A stretch of 64,000 nucleotides of DNA, taken from positions 62,001 to 126,000 of the forward strand of contig JBDHEI010000001.1 in assembly GCA_039591075.1 (NCBI GenBank), written 5' to 3'. Of the stretch, positions 6,411 through 15,818 are shown piece by piece; position 1 is the stretch's first letter; every line of letters begins with the position of its first letter. Under the pieces are notes generated by a model. That model searched no databases and was not told where the DNA came from. It worked only from the letters and a program-made list of their open reading frames with translations. The translations under genes and the position numbers were made by a program. The DNA comes from JAOTVV01 sp039591075. GTDB taxonomy: Bacteria > Gemmatimonadota > Gemmatimonadetes > Gemmatimonadales > GWC2-71-9.

Positions 6411-8528
6411 CTACTTCTTGATCCCCTGTAGCTCGTCGGCGATCCGGTCGGCGTCGTATACCTTTCTCAAGCCCTCGATGATCCCCGCCGAATGGACGCT
6501 CACGGTGCGTGACACCTCGTCGGTGAAAATGAACCGGTTGGGCAGCATCTGAATGTTGCCGTCGAATACGAGTCCGACCACCTCACCGTTCTTGTTGATC
6601 ACCGGGCTACCCGAGTTGCCGCCGATGATGTCGTTGGTCGATACGAAATTGATCGGCGTTGCCAGATCGAGCCGGTCGCGGCGTTCCTTCCAACGCGGAG
6701 CTAGCACCCACGGATCCTCGTGCCCGAACTCCTCGGCCCGAGCATACAGCCCGTAGAGCGTCGTCTTGTACGGTGCGAAGGTCCCGTTCATGGGGTAGCG
6801 CTTCGCCACGCCGTCGCTGATGCGGAGCGTAAACGTGGCATCGGGCGGGAGCGCCTTCCCATAGGCGGCGAAAATTGCCTGGCCCACCAGCTCGGCATTG
6901 GCGGAGATCGTGGTGTTCAGCATGTCCGCCTGCCCGGCCAGCTCCAGTGACAGTGGCGCGATCTTTCTGGCCGCGACGATGAGCGGGTCTTTGGATGCGG
7001 CCACCGCATCGTCACCGCCCTCGACGAGCGCCGTTCGGACGTGCACGTCGTTGAGTTTGGTCCCGCGGATCAGCGTCTCGGCAGCGGCCCTGGGCTCACG
7101 GCCGGCCAGCATCGTGGTCAGGTACGGATCGGTCGGCTGCAGCTCGGCCTTCGCGGCCTCGAAGTACGCCGCGAGGCTCGTGATCTCCTGCTCCAGGTCG
7201 AACTCTTGGTCACGCAGCACCTGGGCACGCAGTTGGTCGAGTCGGTTGCCACGATACTGGGCAAGCCGTTGGTCCTCCGGGAGCGCCGTCTGCTGCGGCA
7301 GTCGCACGACACCGCCCGCGAGACTCATGAGCTGAGAGCCGCCGAACCCCCACCACCGCATGGGGACCGCGATTGACGCGAGCTGGGCCTGTGCCGCGGC
7401 AATCGCGTCCCACGCACTGCCGTACTTCTGCTTGAGCGCACGGTCGCGATCGATGCGGCTTCGGAAGTCGGCTTCGAAGGTCTTCTTGCGCGCCATCTTC
7501 TCGGGGTCGCGCAGTCCCGTGAGGTATCCGCTGATCGCCTTGTGGGAGTTCTCCAGTCCGAAGATCTGGTTCTCGTATTGTCGCCGGGCCTCGGGGCTCG
7601 CCGCGGCGAGCGTTCGCACCATCGCGAGCCGCCGCTCGATGCCCGCGAGCTGCGCCGGGTACTGCACGTCGCGCAGATACTCCATCTGGGCCATTGTGAG
7701 CAGTCGGCCAGTGGAGCCGGGATTCCCGGTCACGAACACCAACTCACCTTCGGCCGCGCCGTTCTTGCTCCACGTGAAGTAGTGGTCGGTCTTGCGCGGA
7801 GCGCCGTTCTCGTAGACTCGAAAGAGAGTCACGTCCAAGTCATAGCGGGGATAGGTGAAGTTGTCGGGATCGCCCCCGAAGAACGCCGCCTGCCCCTCCG
7901 GCGCCATCACCAGCCGCACGTCGTCGAAGCGCTTGTACCGGTACAGCGAGTACATCCCGCCCTGATAGAATGTGACGACCTGGCAGATCAGGCCGGTCGC
8001 CGCGACACATTCCTCCTGGGTGGCATCGATCGCCGCTTGCCGCTGCTCCACCTGCTGGGCGGCCTCGGTCGCCGTCACCGATTGGCGAATGCGGGCCGTC
8101 ACATCGTCAATCGATTGGAGCTGATCCACCCACACGCGCGGACACGGCTTCTCCTCCTCCAGCGTCTTCGCCACGAATCCCGTCTCCTGGTAGTTGGAGT
8201 CGGCGGGCGAGGTGGCGCTGATGCAGCTCCGCGCACAGTGGTGGTTGGTCAACACCAAGCCGTTTTCGGAAACGAACGATGATGAACAGCCAGGAAGCCG
8301 CACCGACGCGAGCCGAACGTGATCGAGCCACGCCTGATCCGGTGCGAAACCATAGGTCTGCTTCCAGTAGTCCAACGGTGGGGCGTCGAAGGTCCACATC
8401 GTGCCGAACTCCTTGATGAAACCGGTCGATGTGGCGGGCGTCTTTTGCTGCGTCGAGGCAGTTGAGACGGCGAGGCCCAAGAGGACCCCAGTCATCACAA
8501 CGAGCCGCATGACGTGCGTGGGCTTCAT
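6411..8528 (-). CDS. S46 family dipeptidyl-peptidase
   Basis: 705-aa exported serine peptidase (DPP7/DPP11/DAP-BII family), cleaving dipeptides from the N-termini of peptides in the periplasm. Signal peptide 1-27. Catalytic His lies in LVLTNHHC (His97), the catalytic Asp in RYDLDVTLFRVYENG, and the nucleophile in GGNSGSPV (Ser639), followed by EVVGLVFDGN that shapes the S1 pocket. Full family length (about 700 aa). It stands on the same strand as the TonB-dependent receptor and the HAD gene; together with the M28 peptidase at 23.7-25.3 kb it points to a protein-scavenging lifestyle. Start ATG 8528. Confidence 0.93.
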   Translation of the reverse strand: MKPTHVMRLVVMTGVLLGLAVSTASTQQKTPATSTGFIKEFGTMWTFDAPPLDYWKQTYGFAPDQAWLDHVRLASVRLPGCSSSFVSENGLVLTNHHCARSCISATSPADSNYQETGFVAKTLEEEKPCPRVWVDQLQSIDDVTARIRQSVTATEAAQQVEQRQAAIDATQEECVAATGLICQVVTFYQGGMYSLYRYKRFDDVRLVMAPEGQAAFFGGDPDNFTYPRYDLDVTLFRVYENGAPRKTDHYFTWSKNGAAEGELVFVTGNPGSTGRLLTMAQMEYLRDVQYPAQLAGIERRLAMVRTLAAASPEARRQYENQIFGLENSHKAISGYLTGLRDPEKMARKKTFEADFRSRIDRDRALKQKYGSAWDAIAAAQAQLASIAVPMRWWGFGGSQLMSLAGGVVRLPQQTALPEDQRLAQYRGNRLDQLRAQVLRDQEFDLEQEITSLAAYFEAAKAELQPTDPYLTTMLAGREPRAAAETLIRGTKLNDVHVRTALVEGGDDAVAASKDPLIVAARKIAPLSLELAGQADMLNTTISANAELVGQAIFAAYGKALPPDATFTLRISDGVAKRYPMNGTFAPYKTTLYGLYARAEEFGHEDPWVLAPRWKERRDRLDLATPINFVSTNDIIGGNSGSPVINKNGEVVGLVFDGNIQMLPNRFIFTDEVSRTVSVHSAGIIEGLRKVYDADRIADELQGIKK

Positions 8529-8663
8529 GAGAACATCACTCGGGTTGAGCGTTCACAGGTTGTCGAGGCGAACGGCGGCCCGGTCGGCCTCGGGGACACC
8601 AACATTCATGCATGTAGAAACCTGCATGAAGGAAGGTTGAAGGGGTCATGAAAGGGCCTCAGC

Positions 8664-9392
8664 CTAAGTTTCCGGCTGCAACACCCGCGCGATGGAGATC
8701 AGGTCTCGGGGATGGCGCGCCACGAAGTCGGGGCGAGTGTGCCACTCGTGGGGCGCACCGTTGTCGATGAACGTGGCTGCCACGCTGTGGATCTCGACGT
8801 CGAGCTTCCTGTCCCGCAAGACTCCCTGGGCGTTCTGAGCGCATTTGATGTCGGTTTCGTGGTCGCCGATGTAGAGGGCGCGTGCGGGGCTGAATCCCGT
8901 CAGTGCCTCGAGACATGCCAGCAGGCCATCGGGCTCGGGCTTCTGCCGCTTGATGTGGACGCCGTCGTACCCGATCACGAAGCGGAAGTGGTGGGCGATC
9001 TCGGCTCCGTCGAGGGTCCGCCGGATTTGAGCCTCGGCGTTTTGCGAGACCACACCGTGCCGCACAGGGGTCAGCGCCGCCAATGCCTCCCTGATTCCGT
9101 CAAACACGGTCACCGGCGTGTCGTCACTCAGCTGATACCGGCTCCACAAGCGTCCAATCCGATCGGTCTCTTCTTCGGAAAACCCGAACTCCTCGACGTA
9201 GAGCTGCCGCCAGTTGGCGTAGCGCCGAGTGACGCCGTCGTAGAACTCCGCCGAGCGAAGGGCCGCAATTCGGTCCGGTGACTTCTCCGTCGCGTCGGTG
9301 AGCAATCGGCGCACGACGTTGAAGTTGCGCTGCCGGGTATCGACCAGGGTCCCGTCGAAATCCCAGATGATGGCCGAGATCGGCGTTCTCAC
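8664..9392 (-). CDS. HAD-superfamily phosphatase (phosphoglycolate phosphatase-like)
   Basis: 242-aa cytosolic hydrolase. Motif I is WDFDGTLVDT (residues 10-19), motif II lies around GVVSQNAEAQIRR, motif III is the Lys of KRQKPEPDG, and motif IV is YIGDHETDIKCA. The cap is C1-type, helical, between motifs I and II. The best general description is Gph/PGP-like phosphatase; the substrate is not determined. The start is a GTG at 9392 with no strong ribosome site. It is separated from the upstream receptor gene by a terminator and from the downstream peptidase by 135 bp. Confidence 0.85.
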   Translation of the reverse strand: MRTPISAIIWDFDGTLVDTRQRNFNVVRRLLTDATEKSPDRIAALRSAEFYDGVTRRYANWRQLYVEEFGFSEEETDRIGRLWSRYQLSDDTPVTVFDGIREALAALTPVRHGVVSQNAEAQIRRTLDGAEIAHHFRFVIGYDGVHIKRQKPEPDGLLACLEALTGFSPARALYIGDHETDIKCAQNAQGVLRDRKLDVEIHSVAATFIDNGAPHEWHTRPDFVARHPRDLISIARVLQPET

Positions 9393-9440
9393 GAGCGGGT
9401 GGAGCGGTGGCTCATCGTGGAATGATAGCCGAGCTCGGCA

Positions 9441-9471
9441 GGGCCGAGGAGTGAGCGAACCTCCTCGGCCC
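9441..9471 (-). terminator. Terminator after the TonB-dependent receptor gene
   Basis: Perfect 11-bp stem, GGGCCGAGGAG (9441-9451) with CTCCTCGGCCC (9461-9471), loop 9 nt, 17 bp beyond the receptor stop codon on the minus strand. Confidence 0.72.
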
Positions 9472-9488
9472 GTGCGCGAAGGATGACG

Positions 9489-12400
9489 TCAGTTGAACAA
9501 GTACCGCAGGCCCACTTGTACACGCCAGCGGGACAGCAGGCTTGGATCGTCGATGTAAGTCTCCGACGGCCCGGTGAAGTTGAAATGTGGGGCACCGCCC
9601 GCATCGAACTGCGTCAGGCTGAGCGGCGACGTCGCCGCCGGGGTGGCGACCTTGCGGACGCCCCAGCCCGAGTTCACGAGGTTCGCGACGTTCAGGACGT
9701 CCACGCTCAGCTGGAACCCATGCCGGGTGCCCCCTGCCTGGATGGCGAAATCCTGCAACACCCGGAGATCGATGGTCTGATAGAACGGGTTCAAGGCACC
9801 ATGCCGCTCGGCGATCAGCCCGCGGTGCGCGCTCAGGTACTTGTCCTGGGCGATGAACGCATCGAGTTCCTGCCACTGCTGCTGCGCTGTCTTGATGACG
9901 GCTCCTGTATTGGGATCTGTGATGTCGTCAAGGATGATCTCACCCTGGTCGCTCGGAATGTAGATCATGTCGTTGCCGCCGTACCCGTCTCCGTTCACGT
10001 CCCCGGAGTAGATGAAGGAGTACCGGTTGCCGCCTGCGCCCGCGAAGCGGTTCCCCTGCCCGATCTCGAGGAACACGCCGATCTGGGTGCGGAGCGCGTC
10101 CGACCACACCTTGGCGTAGGTCGCGCCACCCACTATACGGTGCCGCTGGCCGAACTCGGAGTGCGAAAGCTCGGGGTTGTTCGGATCACCCCGCACCGGC
10201 TGGTTCTGCCACAGCACGCTCGCGATCTCGGTGGACTTGAGGTTGTTCTTGGCTTCGGTGAAGCTGTACGAAAGCTGCGCATTCAGCCCAAATGTGAAGG
10301 CCTTTCGAAGCTGCGCAGTGATGCTGTAGTTGTACCCTTCCGAGGTGTTGTCGATGACGTAGATGCCCGCGCCGCCGTCGGAGTTCAGCTCATTGGCCCC
10401 GAACCCGCCGTAATACGGTCGCCCATCGGGCGCCGGCAGGTTGCGCACCGGCGCCACCAGATCGGCGTTCCGCATGAAGATGGAGTTGAGGTCTTTCCCG
10501 TAGATGAACTCTAGCGTCCCTAGGACGTCGCCCGGGAGTCGGTGATCGATGGCAACGTTCGTGGTCCACACCTGCGGCCACTTGAAGTTGGGATCCATGG
10601 CGTTCAGATCGAACGACTGTTGGAGGATGGCATCGTCGGACGTAGGGATCTGCGGCACGCCCTCGTTGCTGAAGGGTGCCCACAGATTTGGATTCGCACC
10701 CGGGTTGGAGATCACGTTCCCGACCCACACCATCGGTACCCGACCGGTGAAGATGCCGGTGCCCCCGCGGATCTGCGTGCTGCGGTCCCCGGTCACGTCG
10801 TAATTGAATCCCACTCGCGGCGAGAACAGGGGTGTTATGCCAGGCAAGCTGGCCTGGTCGACCGTCTCGGAACTGCCGTTCTCGTCCAGCGCAGTCAATG
10901 ACGTGGAGAACGGATTCGCAACCGGGTCGGTGAAATACATCGGAAAGTCGACGCGCACGCCAGCCGTGAGGCTGAATCGATTCGTCAGGGCCAGCTCGTC
11001 CTGAACGTAGAGGCCCACCTGCCCGACGCTGATCTTCTCACCCTTGAACGGAACCGTGGATGCCGTGGTGTACGATCGGAAATCGACCTGGCACGGGTCC
11101 ACGGTCGGGTTGGTGGGAGGCGATCCGAACGGGTTGCACGGTGGGAGGCTGGGGTCCGTGGCCTGGAAGAATTCGTCCAGCGACGAGAACGTCGTGCCTC
11201 CGGCGACCGCGACGACGGCCGGCAGGAAGAAGACCCCGTGCCGGAAGATGTTGAACGAGTTGAAGAACGAGAACCGCTCGAAATTCGCGCCGAAGGTCAG
11301 CACGTGCCGACCGGTGAAGTAGCTGAAATTGTCGGTGAGCTGGAGAACGTCGGTATCCAGGATGTTGTGGATCGAGAACGGCTCGTGACCGACCGTGGTG
11401 TAGGTGACGCCGCCCTCACCAATCTCGACGGTCGGGAAATCGGTGCTGAACGGCTCTCGGAAATCCCGGAATCGGTTATAGCTGGCGAAGAAGCGGTTCC
11501 CGAATCGGCCGAACAGGCTGTTGAGCTCCATCGCAAAGGAGTGCATCTCGTTGTTGATGGCGTAGCCGGAATTCTGGAACGGGAGGCTGCTCGAGTTCGG
11601 TCCCCGCCCACTGTTGGCGAAGCTCAGAACGAACGGGTGTGGCGGCAGATCCCGCTTGGCGTCCAGGTAGTTGTAGCGGAGCCAGAAGCTGTTGTTGTCG
11701 TTGATGTTCCAGTCCAGCTTCGCGAGCAGCTTGTTGTTGTCGGTCTGGTGTACGAACCCCTGATACGCCCCCGGGTCGTAGTTGTACGCCTGCATCATGC
11801 GATTCCGGATGGAGTCCATGATCGACGCCTGTACCCGCGAAATCCCGAGCCCGGACGTGCCGGTGCTGGCCACGAAGTTCGTGCCCGGGTCATCGGTTCG
11901 CTCGATTTCCGCGTTCACGAAGAAGAACAGCTTGTCACGGATGATGGGCCCACCCAGGCTCGCGCCCGACTGCAAGAAGGTGAGGTCGGGGTTGGCGACC
12001 ACCGGTGACCCGCTCACCTCGTTGCCCTGAAATGCCTGGCTGCGATAGAACGAGTACACGGAACCGCGGACCTGATTGGTACCGCTCTTGGTGACCGTGT
12101 TGACGTTGGCGCCCGTGAACCCGCCCTGGCGCACGTCGAACGGCGCAATCGAGACCTGGACTTCCTCCACCGCATCGAACGGCACCGGCTCCGCGTTGGT
12201 CTGCCCGCCCGGGGCCGGGTCGTCCAGGCCGAACGAGTTGTTGAAGTAGGAGCCGTCCAGCGAGATGTTGTTATACAGCCAGTTCCGCCCGCCGAACGCG
12301 TAGTTGCCGTCGTTCCGCGGATCCATGCGGATGAGATCGCGCGTGCTCCGCTTGATGGACGGCAGCAGGTTCACCTGATCGGGCCCGATGAACGTTGCGG

Positions 12401-12824
12401 CGCCGGTGCGATCCGCATTGAGGATTTCGTCCTCTTCGGCCGTCACCTGGATGGCCGCGAGCTGGATTGCCTGTGGCGCGAGGCGAAAGTCCAGCCGGAG
12501 GTTCTGTCCCAGGCTCACGACGACGTTCTGTTGTTCCTGTTGCGCATAGCCGATGAGCCGAACCGTCACCGTATACGGCCCGCCGACGCGCATGTTTGGG
12601 AGGTTGTACAGCCCCCCGGTTCGGACCACGGCCTGGTAACGGGTATTGGTCGGAACGTGCACCGCCACTACCAGGGCTTCGGGGAGCGGATTCCCAAGCG
12701 TGTCTGTGACGATCCCGCTCATGGCCGCCGTCGTGACGCCTTGGGCGTCGAGGCTCCCGGCGGTCCATGCCAGCGCGCCCGCCACGAGCAACGCTGTCGA
12801 AAGTGTTCGACCGATCTTTGTCAT
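9489..12824 (-). CDS. TonB-dependent receptor with N-terminal carboxypeptidase-regulatory-like domain
   Basis: 1111-aa outer-membrane transporter. Signal peptide 1-28; residues about 30-115 are a CarboxypepD_reg-like/CNA-B fold (GIVTDTLGNPLPEALVVAV, LPNMRVGGPYTVTVRLIGY); residues about 120-270 are the plug domain, with the conserved block VEEVQVSIAPFDVRQGGFTGANVN and the TKSGTN segment; the rest is a beta-barrel ending in LRYLFN with terminal aromatic residue plus Asn. These 'Oar-like' receptors are typical of Bacteroidota, Gemmatimonadota and Acidobacteriota and import peptides or glycans. ATG at 12824 follows GAGGGAGCACCC. It is likely powered by TonB/ExbBD outside the window or by the TonB-like protein at 17.0 kb. 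Confidence 0.92.
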   Translation of the reverse strand: MTKIGRTLSTALLVAGALAWTAGSLDAQGVTTAAMSGIVTDTLGNPLPEALVVAVHVPTNTRYQAVVRTGGLYNLPNMRVGGPYTVTVRLIGYAQQEQQNVVVSLGQNLRLDFRLAPQAIQLAAIQVTAEEDEILNADRTGAATFIGPDQVNLLPSIKRSTRDLIRMDPRNDGNYAFGGRNWLYNNISLDGSYFNNSFGLDDPAPGGQTNAEPVPFDAVEEVQVSIAPFDVRQGGFTGANVNTVTKSGTNQVRGSVYSFYRSQAFQGNEVSGSPVVANPDLTFLQSGASLGGPIIRDKLFFFVNAEIERTDDPGTNFVASTGTSGLGISRVQASIMDSIRNRMMQAYNYDPGAYQGFVHQTDNNKLLAKLDWNINDNNSFWLRYNYLDAKRDLPPHPFVLSFANSGRGPNSSSLPFQNSGYAINNEMHSFAMELNSLFGRFGNRFFASYNRFRDFREPFSTDFPTVEIGEGGVTYTTVGHEPFSIHNILDTDVLQLTDNFSYFTGRHVLTFGANFERFSFFNSFNIFRHGVFFLPAVVAVAGGTTFSSLDEFFQATDPSLPPCNPFGSPPTNPTVDPCQVDFRSYTTASTVPFKGEKISVGQVGLYVQDELALTNRFSLTAGVRVDFPMYFTDPVANPFSTSLTALDENGSSETVDQASLPGITPLFSPRVGFNYDVTGDRSTQIRGGTGIFTGRVPMVWVGNVISNPGANPNLWAPFSNEGVPQIPTSDDAILQQSFDLNAMDPNFKWPQVWTTNVAIDHRLPGDVLGTLEFIYGKDLNSIFMRNADLVAPVRNLPAPDGRPYYGGFGANELNSDGGAGIYVIDNTSEGYNYSITAQLRKAFTFGLNAQLSYSFTEAKNNLKSTEIASVLWQNQPVRGDPNNPELSHSEFGQRHRIVGGATYAKVWSDALRTQIGVFLEIGQGNRFAGAGGNRYSFIYSGDVNGDGYGGNDMIYIPSDQGEIILDDITDPNTGAVIKTAQQQWQELDAFIAQDKYLSAHRGLIAERHGALNPFYQTIDLRVLQDFAIQAGGTRHGFQLSVDVLNVANLVNSGWGVRKVATPAATSPLSLTQFDAGGAPHFNFTGPSETYIDDPSLLSRWRVQVGLRYLFN

Positions 12825-13143
12825 GGGTGCTCCCTCACGAAGTATCGGGAATGATCACCCCGCACCCCTGTTCGGGTGCCGGGAAAAAAGCGCTGACGCA
12901 TGTGGAAGGAAGGAATCGCGCGCGCTCCCCACGTTCGCTGGCCGAGGCGCCAGAGATGGGGCCTCAGTGAGCGGCGTTCTCACGGGCGAGAGATCGAGTG
13001 CCTGCCGGGAGGCGCGGATCATCCGCGCAAAGATATCCCGGGAAAGGGGTAGGGGCGAGTCCCGGCCGGCAAGGCCCGTTCGGGATAGGGACAACGGTTC
13101 TCGGCTCTGCCCGCTCAGCGCTTGACCCCCTTATCGTCCGCGC
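12825..13143. other. 319-bp intergenic region upstream of the receptor gene
   Basis: No coding frame or hairpin that I can support. Presumably carries the receptor promoter on the minus strand and the trailing region of the amidohydrolase gene. Confidence 0.45.
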
Positions 13144-14418
13144 TCACTGCTCCACGATCACCACCCCTCCTTTCATGACGAAGCGGACGTTCCTGAGCGC
13201 ACCGATGTTTCGGGTGGGATCGCCATCCACTGCCACCAGGTCGGCCAGCAGCCCCGGCACAATGCGACCGCGGTCTTCGAGCCGCAGAATGCTCGCGTTG
13301 CCCGACGTCGCGGCGATGAGCGCGTCGCCCGGCGTCATCCCGTAGTCCACCATCAGCTGTAACTCGCGCACGTTGTCCCCGTGTGGATAGACTCCGACAT
13401 CCCCCCCAAAACAGATCCGCACGCCAGCCGCGAGCGCTGCACGAAATGAGCGGCGCTTGGCTGCGACACGCTCGGGCTCCGGGTCGACGCCCTTGCGCCA
13501 GCCTGCGTATTGGGTGATGGCGTCGCCCGCCGCCAGCGTGGGGCAGAGCGCCACACCCCGGTCCGCCATAAGGCGGAAAACCTCCGGCGTGCCCCCGTCG
13601 CCGTGCTCGATCGTCAGCACACCAGCAAGCGTCGCGCGTCGCATCCCTTCCGGCGTACTCGCGTGGGCGGCAACGGGGCGGCCCGAGCTACCGGCAACCT
13701 CCACCGCAACACGCAACTCATCCTGCGTGAACGTGGGCGTGGCCAATCCGTCCGGACCCCAGCGATAGTCGGCGTACACCTTCACCCAGTCCGCACCCCG
13801 ACCGATTTGGTCCCGCACGACGCGCATCAGGTCATCCTGTCCATCGGCCTCTTCCGCACCCAAGGGCAGGGACCACTCCGGCGCACCCTTCGGTCCGTAG
13901 CTCCCGGTGCTCACAATGGCACGGCCGCTCACGAGAATCCGAGGTCCCGGAATGATCCCCTGGTCGATCGCCTGCTTGATTCCCACGTCCGCGTATCCCG
14001 CTCCCTCGGTGCCGAGATCGCGGGCAGTGGTCACACCTGCCACGAGCGTGGCCCGTGCCGCCACAAGCGCCCGCGCGACGCGGAGGGCGAGTGGCTCCCG
14101 CAGCACCTGGTCGTTCCAGCTGGTCTCGTCATAGGGATGGAGCAGCAGGTGGGAGTGACCTTCGATGAAGCCTGGGAGCAACGTCGCACCAGTCAGCTCG
14201 ATCACACGCGCCCCCGGCGGCCGCCGAATCGTTCCCCGGTGACCGGCAGCGGTGATGACGCCGCCGGTGACGACCACCTCCCACCCTGTATGCAGTTCAG
14301 TGCCGTCGAAGACGCGCTCGGGAACGAGCACCAGTGGTTCTTGCGCCGCGATCTGCGAGACCGGTTGAGCCGAAAGGCAAGCGATGGCGAGAAGCCGCCG
14401 CATGATGCAGAGTGACAT
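13144..14418 (-). CDS. Exported amidohydrolase (imidazolonepropionase/prolidase-like)
   Basis: 424-aa metal-dependent hydrolase of the amidohydrolase superfamily. Signal peptide about 1-26 (ends QIAAQ), then the TIM barrel with metal ligands HSHLLLHP (H-x-H), a Lys in DWVKVYADY, HASTPEG, EHGDGG, and the Asp of CFGGDVGVYPHGDN. The C-terminal ADLVAVDGDPTRNI strand closes the composite beta-sandwich. Relatives act on dipeptides or cyclic amides; the substrate here is unknown. ATG at 14418 follows GGAGGTCCC, ruling out the in-frame start at 14529. With the nearby S46 peptidase and receptor it would fit peptide or ureide degradation in the periplasm. Confidence 0.85.
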   Translation of the reverse strand: MSLCIMRRLLAIACLSAQPVSQIAAQEPLVLVPERVFDGTELHTGWEVVVTGGVITAAGHRGTIRRPPGARVIELTGATLLPGFIEGHSHLLLHPYDETSWNDQVLREPLALRVARALVAARATLVAGVTTARDLGTEGAGYADVGIKQAIDQGIIPGPRILVSGRAIVSTGSYGPKGAPEWSLPLGAEEADGQDDLMRVVRDQIGRGADWVKVYADYRWGPDGLATPTFTQDELRVAVEVAGSSGRPVAAHASTPEGMRRATLAGVLTIEHGDGGTPEVFRLMADRGVALCPTLAAGDAITQYAGWRKGVDPEPERVAAKRRSFRAALAAGVRICFGGDVGVYPHGDNVRELQLMVDYGMTPGDALIAATSGNASILRLEDRGRIVPGLLADLVAVDGDPTRNIGALRNVRFVMKGGVVIVEQ

Positions 14419-14564
14419 GGGACCTCCGGGAATCCCGGGTCTGGATGCGGAGAACATAGCAGTTCCGCTGACGGCCGGGGAGCGAACGGCACCAGGGCGA
14501 GACGACGTGGTGCGGTGCGGAGGCGTCACGCTATGTTATGTACCCACCTCTCGTGTGATGACCT

Positions 14565-15740
14565 ATGCCTCTCCGTCGTCTCTCCTTCATCGTTCCCACT
14601 CTCATGCTTGCGGTGATCGCCTGCACGCCGGAAGAGTCGCCTACTGCACAGCCAGGCGCGCCATTGCCGGGTCTAAGTGCTGAGGAGCTTGCGCGGTTTC
14701 GGACTGGGCAGGTCCACTTCAATCGGGTCTTCACCCCGGATGAGGGCCTGGGTCCACTGTTCAACGAGAATCAGTGTGCCGCCTGCCACACGGATCCCGC
14801 ATCTGGTGGTGGGGGCGGCGTGTTCGTGGTGAAGGCGACGCGGTTCACGCCTCCCGATGTGTGCGACCGCCTCGAGTCCCACGGTGGCGAGAACGTCAGG
14901 CGCCAAGCCACGCCGCTCGCCCGCGCGCTCGGCATCGAACGCGAGCAGGTCCCGCCAGGAGCGACGGAGCAGGGACGCTTTACACCGACATTCCTGTTCG
15001 GGTTCGGGTTGGTCGAAGCGATCCCCGACCAATCGATCCTCGAGCGGGAGGATGTCGTCGACGCCGACGGTGACGGCATTTCGGGACGGGCGGGCCGCAC
15101 GCCGACGGGCGTGTTAGGCCGGTTTGGACGCAAAGCCGAAGCGGCGACGCTGCGGGAATTCACGGACGGGGCACTGCGCTTCGAGATGGGACTGAGCACG
15201 CCACTCACGCCCACGGAGAGTGGCTACGGCGGTGCTGCGGCTCCGCCCGGTACCGACCCGGTTCCGGAACCCGAGATCGATGACGTGGTACTCGACAGGC
15301 TCGTCGATTTCGTGCGGTTCCTGGCTCCCCCGGCTCGCTCCGACCGGGGGCAGGCACACCGGGACTCGGTGGCGCGGGGCGAGCGGCTCTTTGCGTCACT
15401 CGGCTGCGTCGGGTGCCATGTGCCGTCGATGACGACCGGCGAGAGCGAAGTGGGTGCGATCGACCGGAAGCCGGTGTTCCTCTACTCGGATCTCTTGTTG
15501 CACGATCTCGGTCTGGAGGTGGCCGATGTCTGCGGCATAGCCGCCGCACCTTCGGAAGTGCGAACCGAGATCCTCATGGGACTGCGGTTTCGGGATGAGT
15601 ACATGCACGATGGGCGGTCTCACGATCTCGACGACGCCGTCATGCGTCATGGCGGCGAAGCCCAACGCACCCGTGATGCGTTTGCCGAGCTCGGCACGCG
15701 AGCGCGGCTCTTCTTGATGGTGTTCCTCAACTCGCTCTGA
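14565..15740 (+). CDS. Di-haem oxidoreductase (DHOR family) lipoprotein
   Basis: 391-aa exported di-haem c protein of the DHOR/'thiol oxidoreductase-like' family, distantly related to MauG and di-haem cytochrome c peroxidases. Signal peptide with lipobox VIAC (Cys20). First haem site CAACH (Cys71-His75), second CVGCH (Cys281-His285). The family block GRFGRKAEAATLREFTDGA lies between them and the C-terminal block MGLRFRDEYMHDGRSHDLDDAVMRHGGEA closes the protein. It acts in the periplasm; the physiological substrate of this group is poorly known. The following 382-aa exported protein begins 78 bp downstream on the same strand and may be partnered with it. Confidence 0.88.
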   Translation: MPLRRLSFIVPTLMLAVIACTPEESPTAQPGAPLPGLSAEELARFRTGQVHFNRVFTPDEGLGPLFNENQCAACHTDPASGGGGGVFVVKATRFTPPDVCDRLESHGGENVRRQATPLARALGIEREQVPPGATEQGRFTPTFLFGFGLVEAIPDQSILEREDVVDADGDGISGRAGRTPTGVLGRFGRKAEAATLREFTDGALRFEMGLSTPLTPTESGYGGAAAPPGTDPVPEPEIDDVVLDRLVDFVRFLAPPARSDRGQAHRDSVARGERLFASLGCVGCHVPSMTTGESEVGAIDRKPVFLYSDLLLHDLGLEVADVCGIAAAPSEVRTEILMGLRFRDEYMHDGRSHDLDDAVMRHGGEAQRTRDAFAELGTRARLFLMVFLNSL

Positions 15741-15818
15741 TCTCCGACCCTCACCGAGAAATGGAACTCCGCCGCCACTCCGAGGGTTTCACCTAGCGGA
15801 CTCGAACACAGGAAGAAC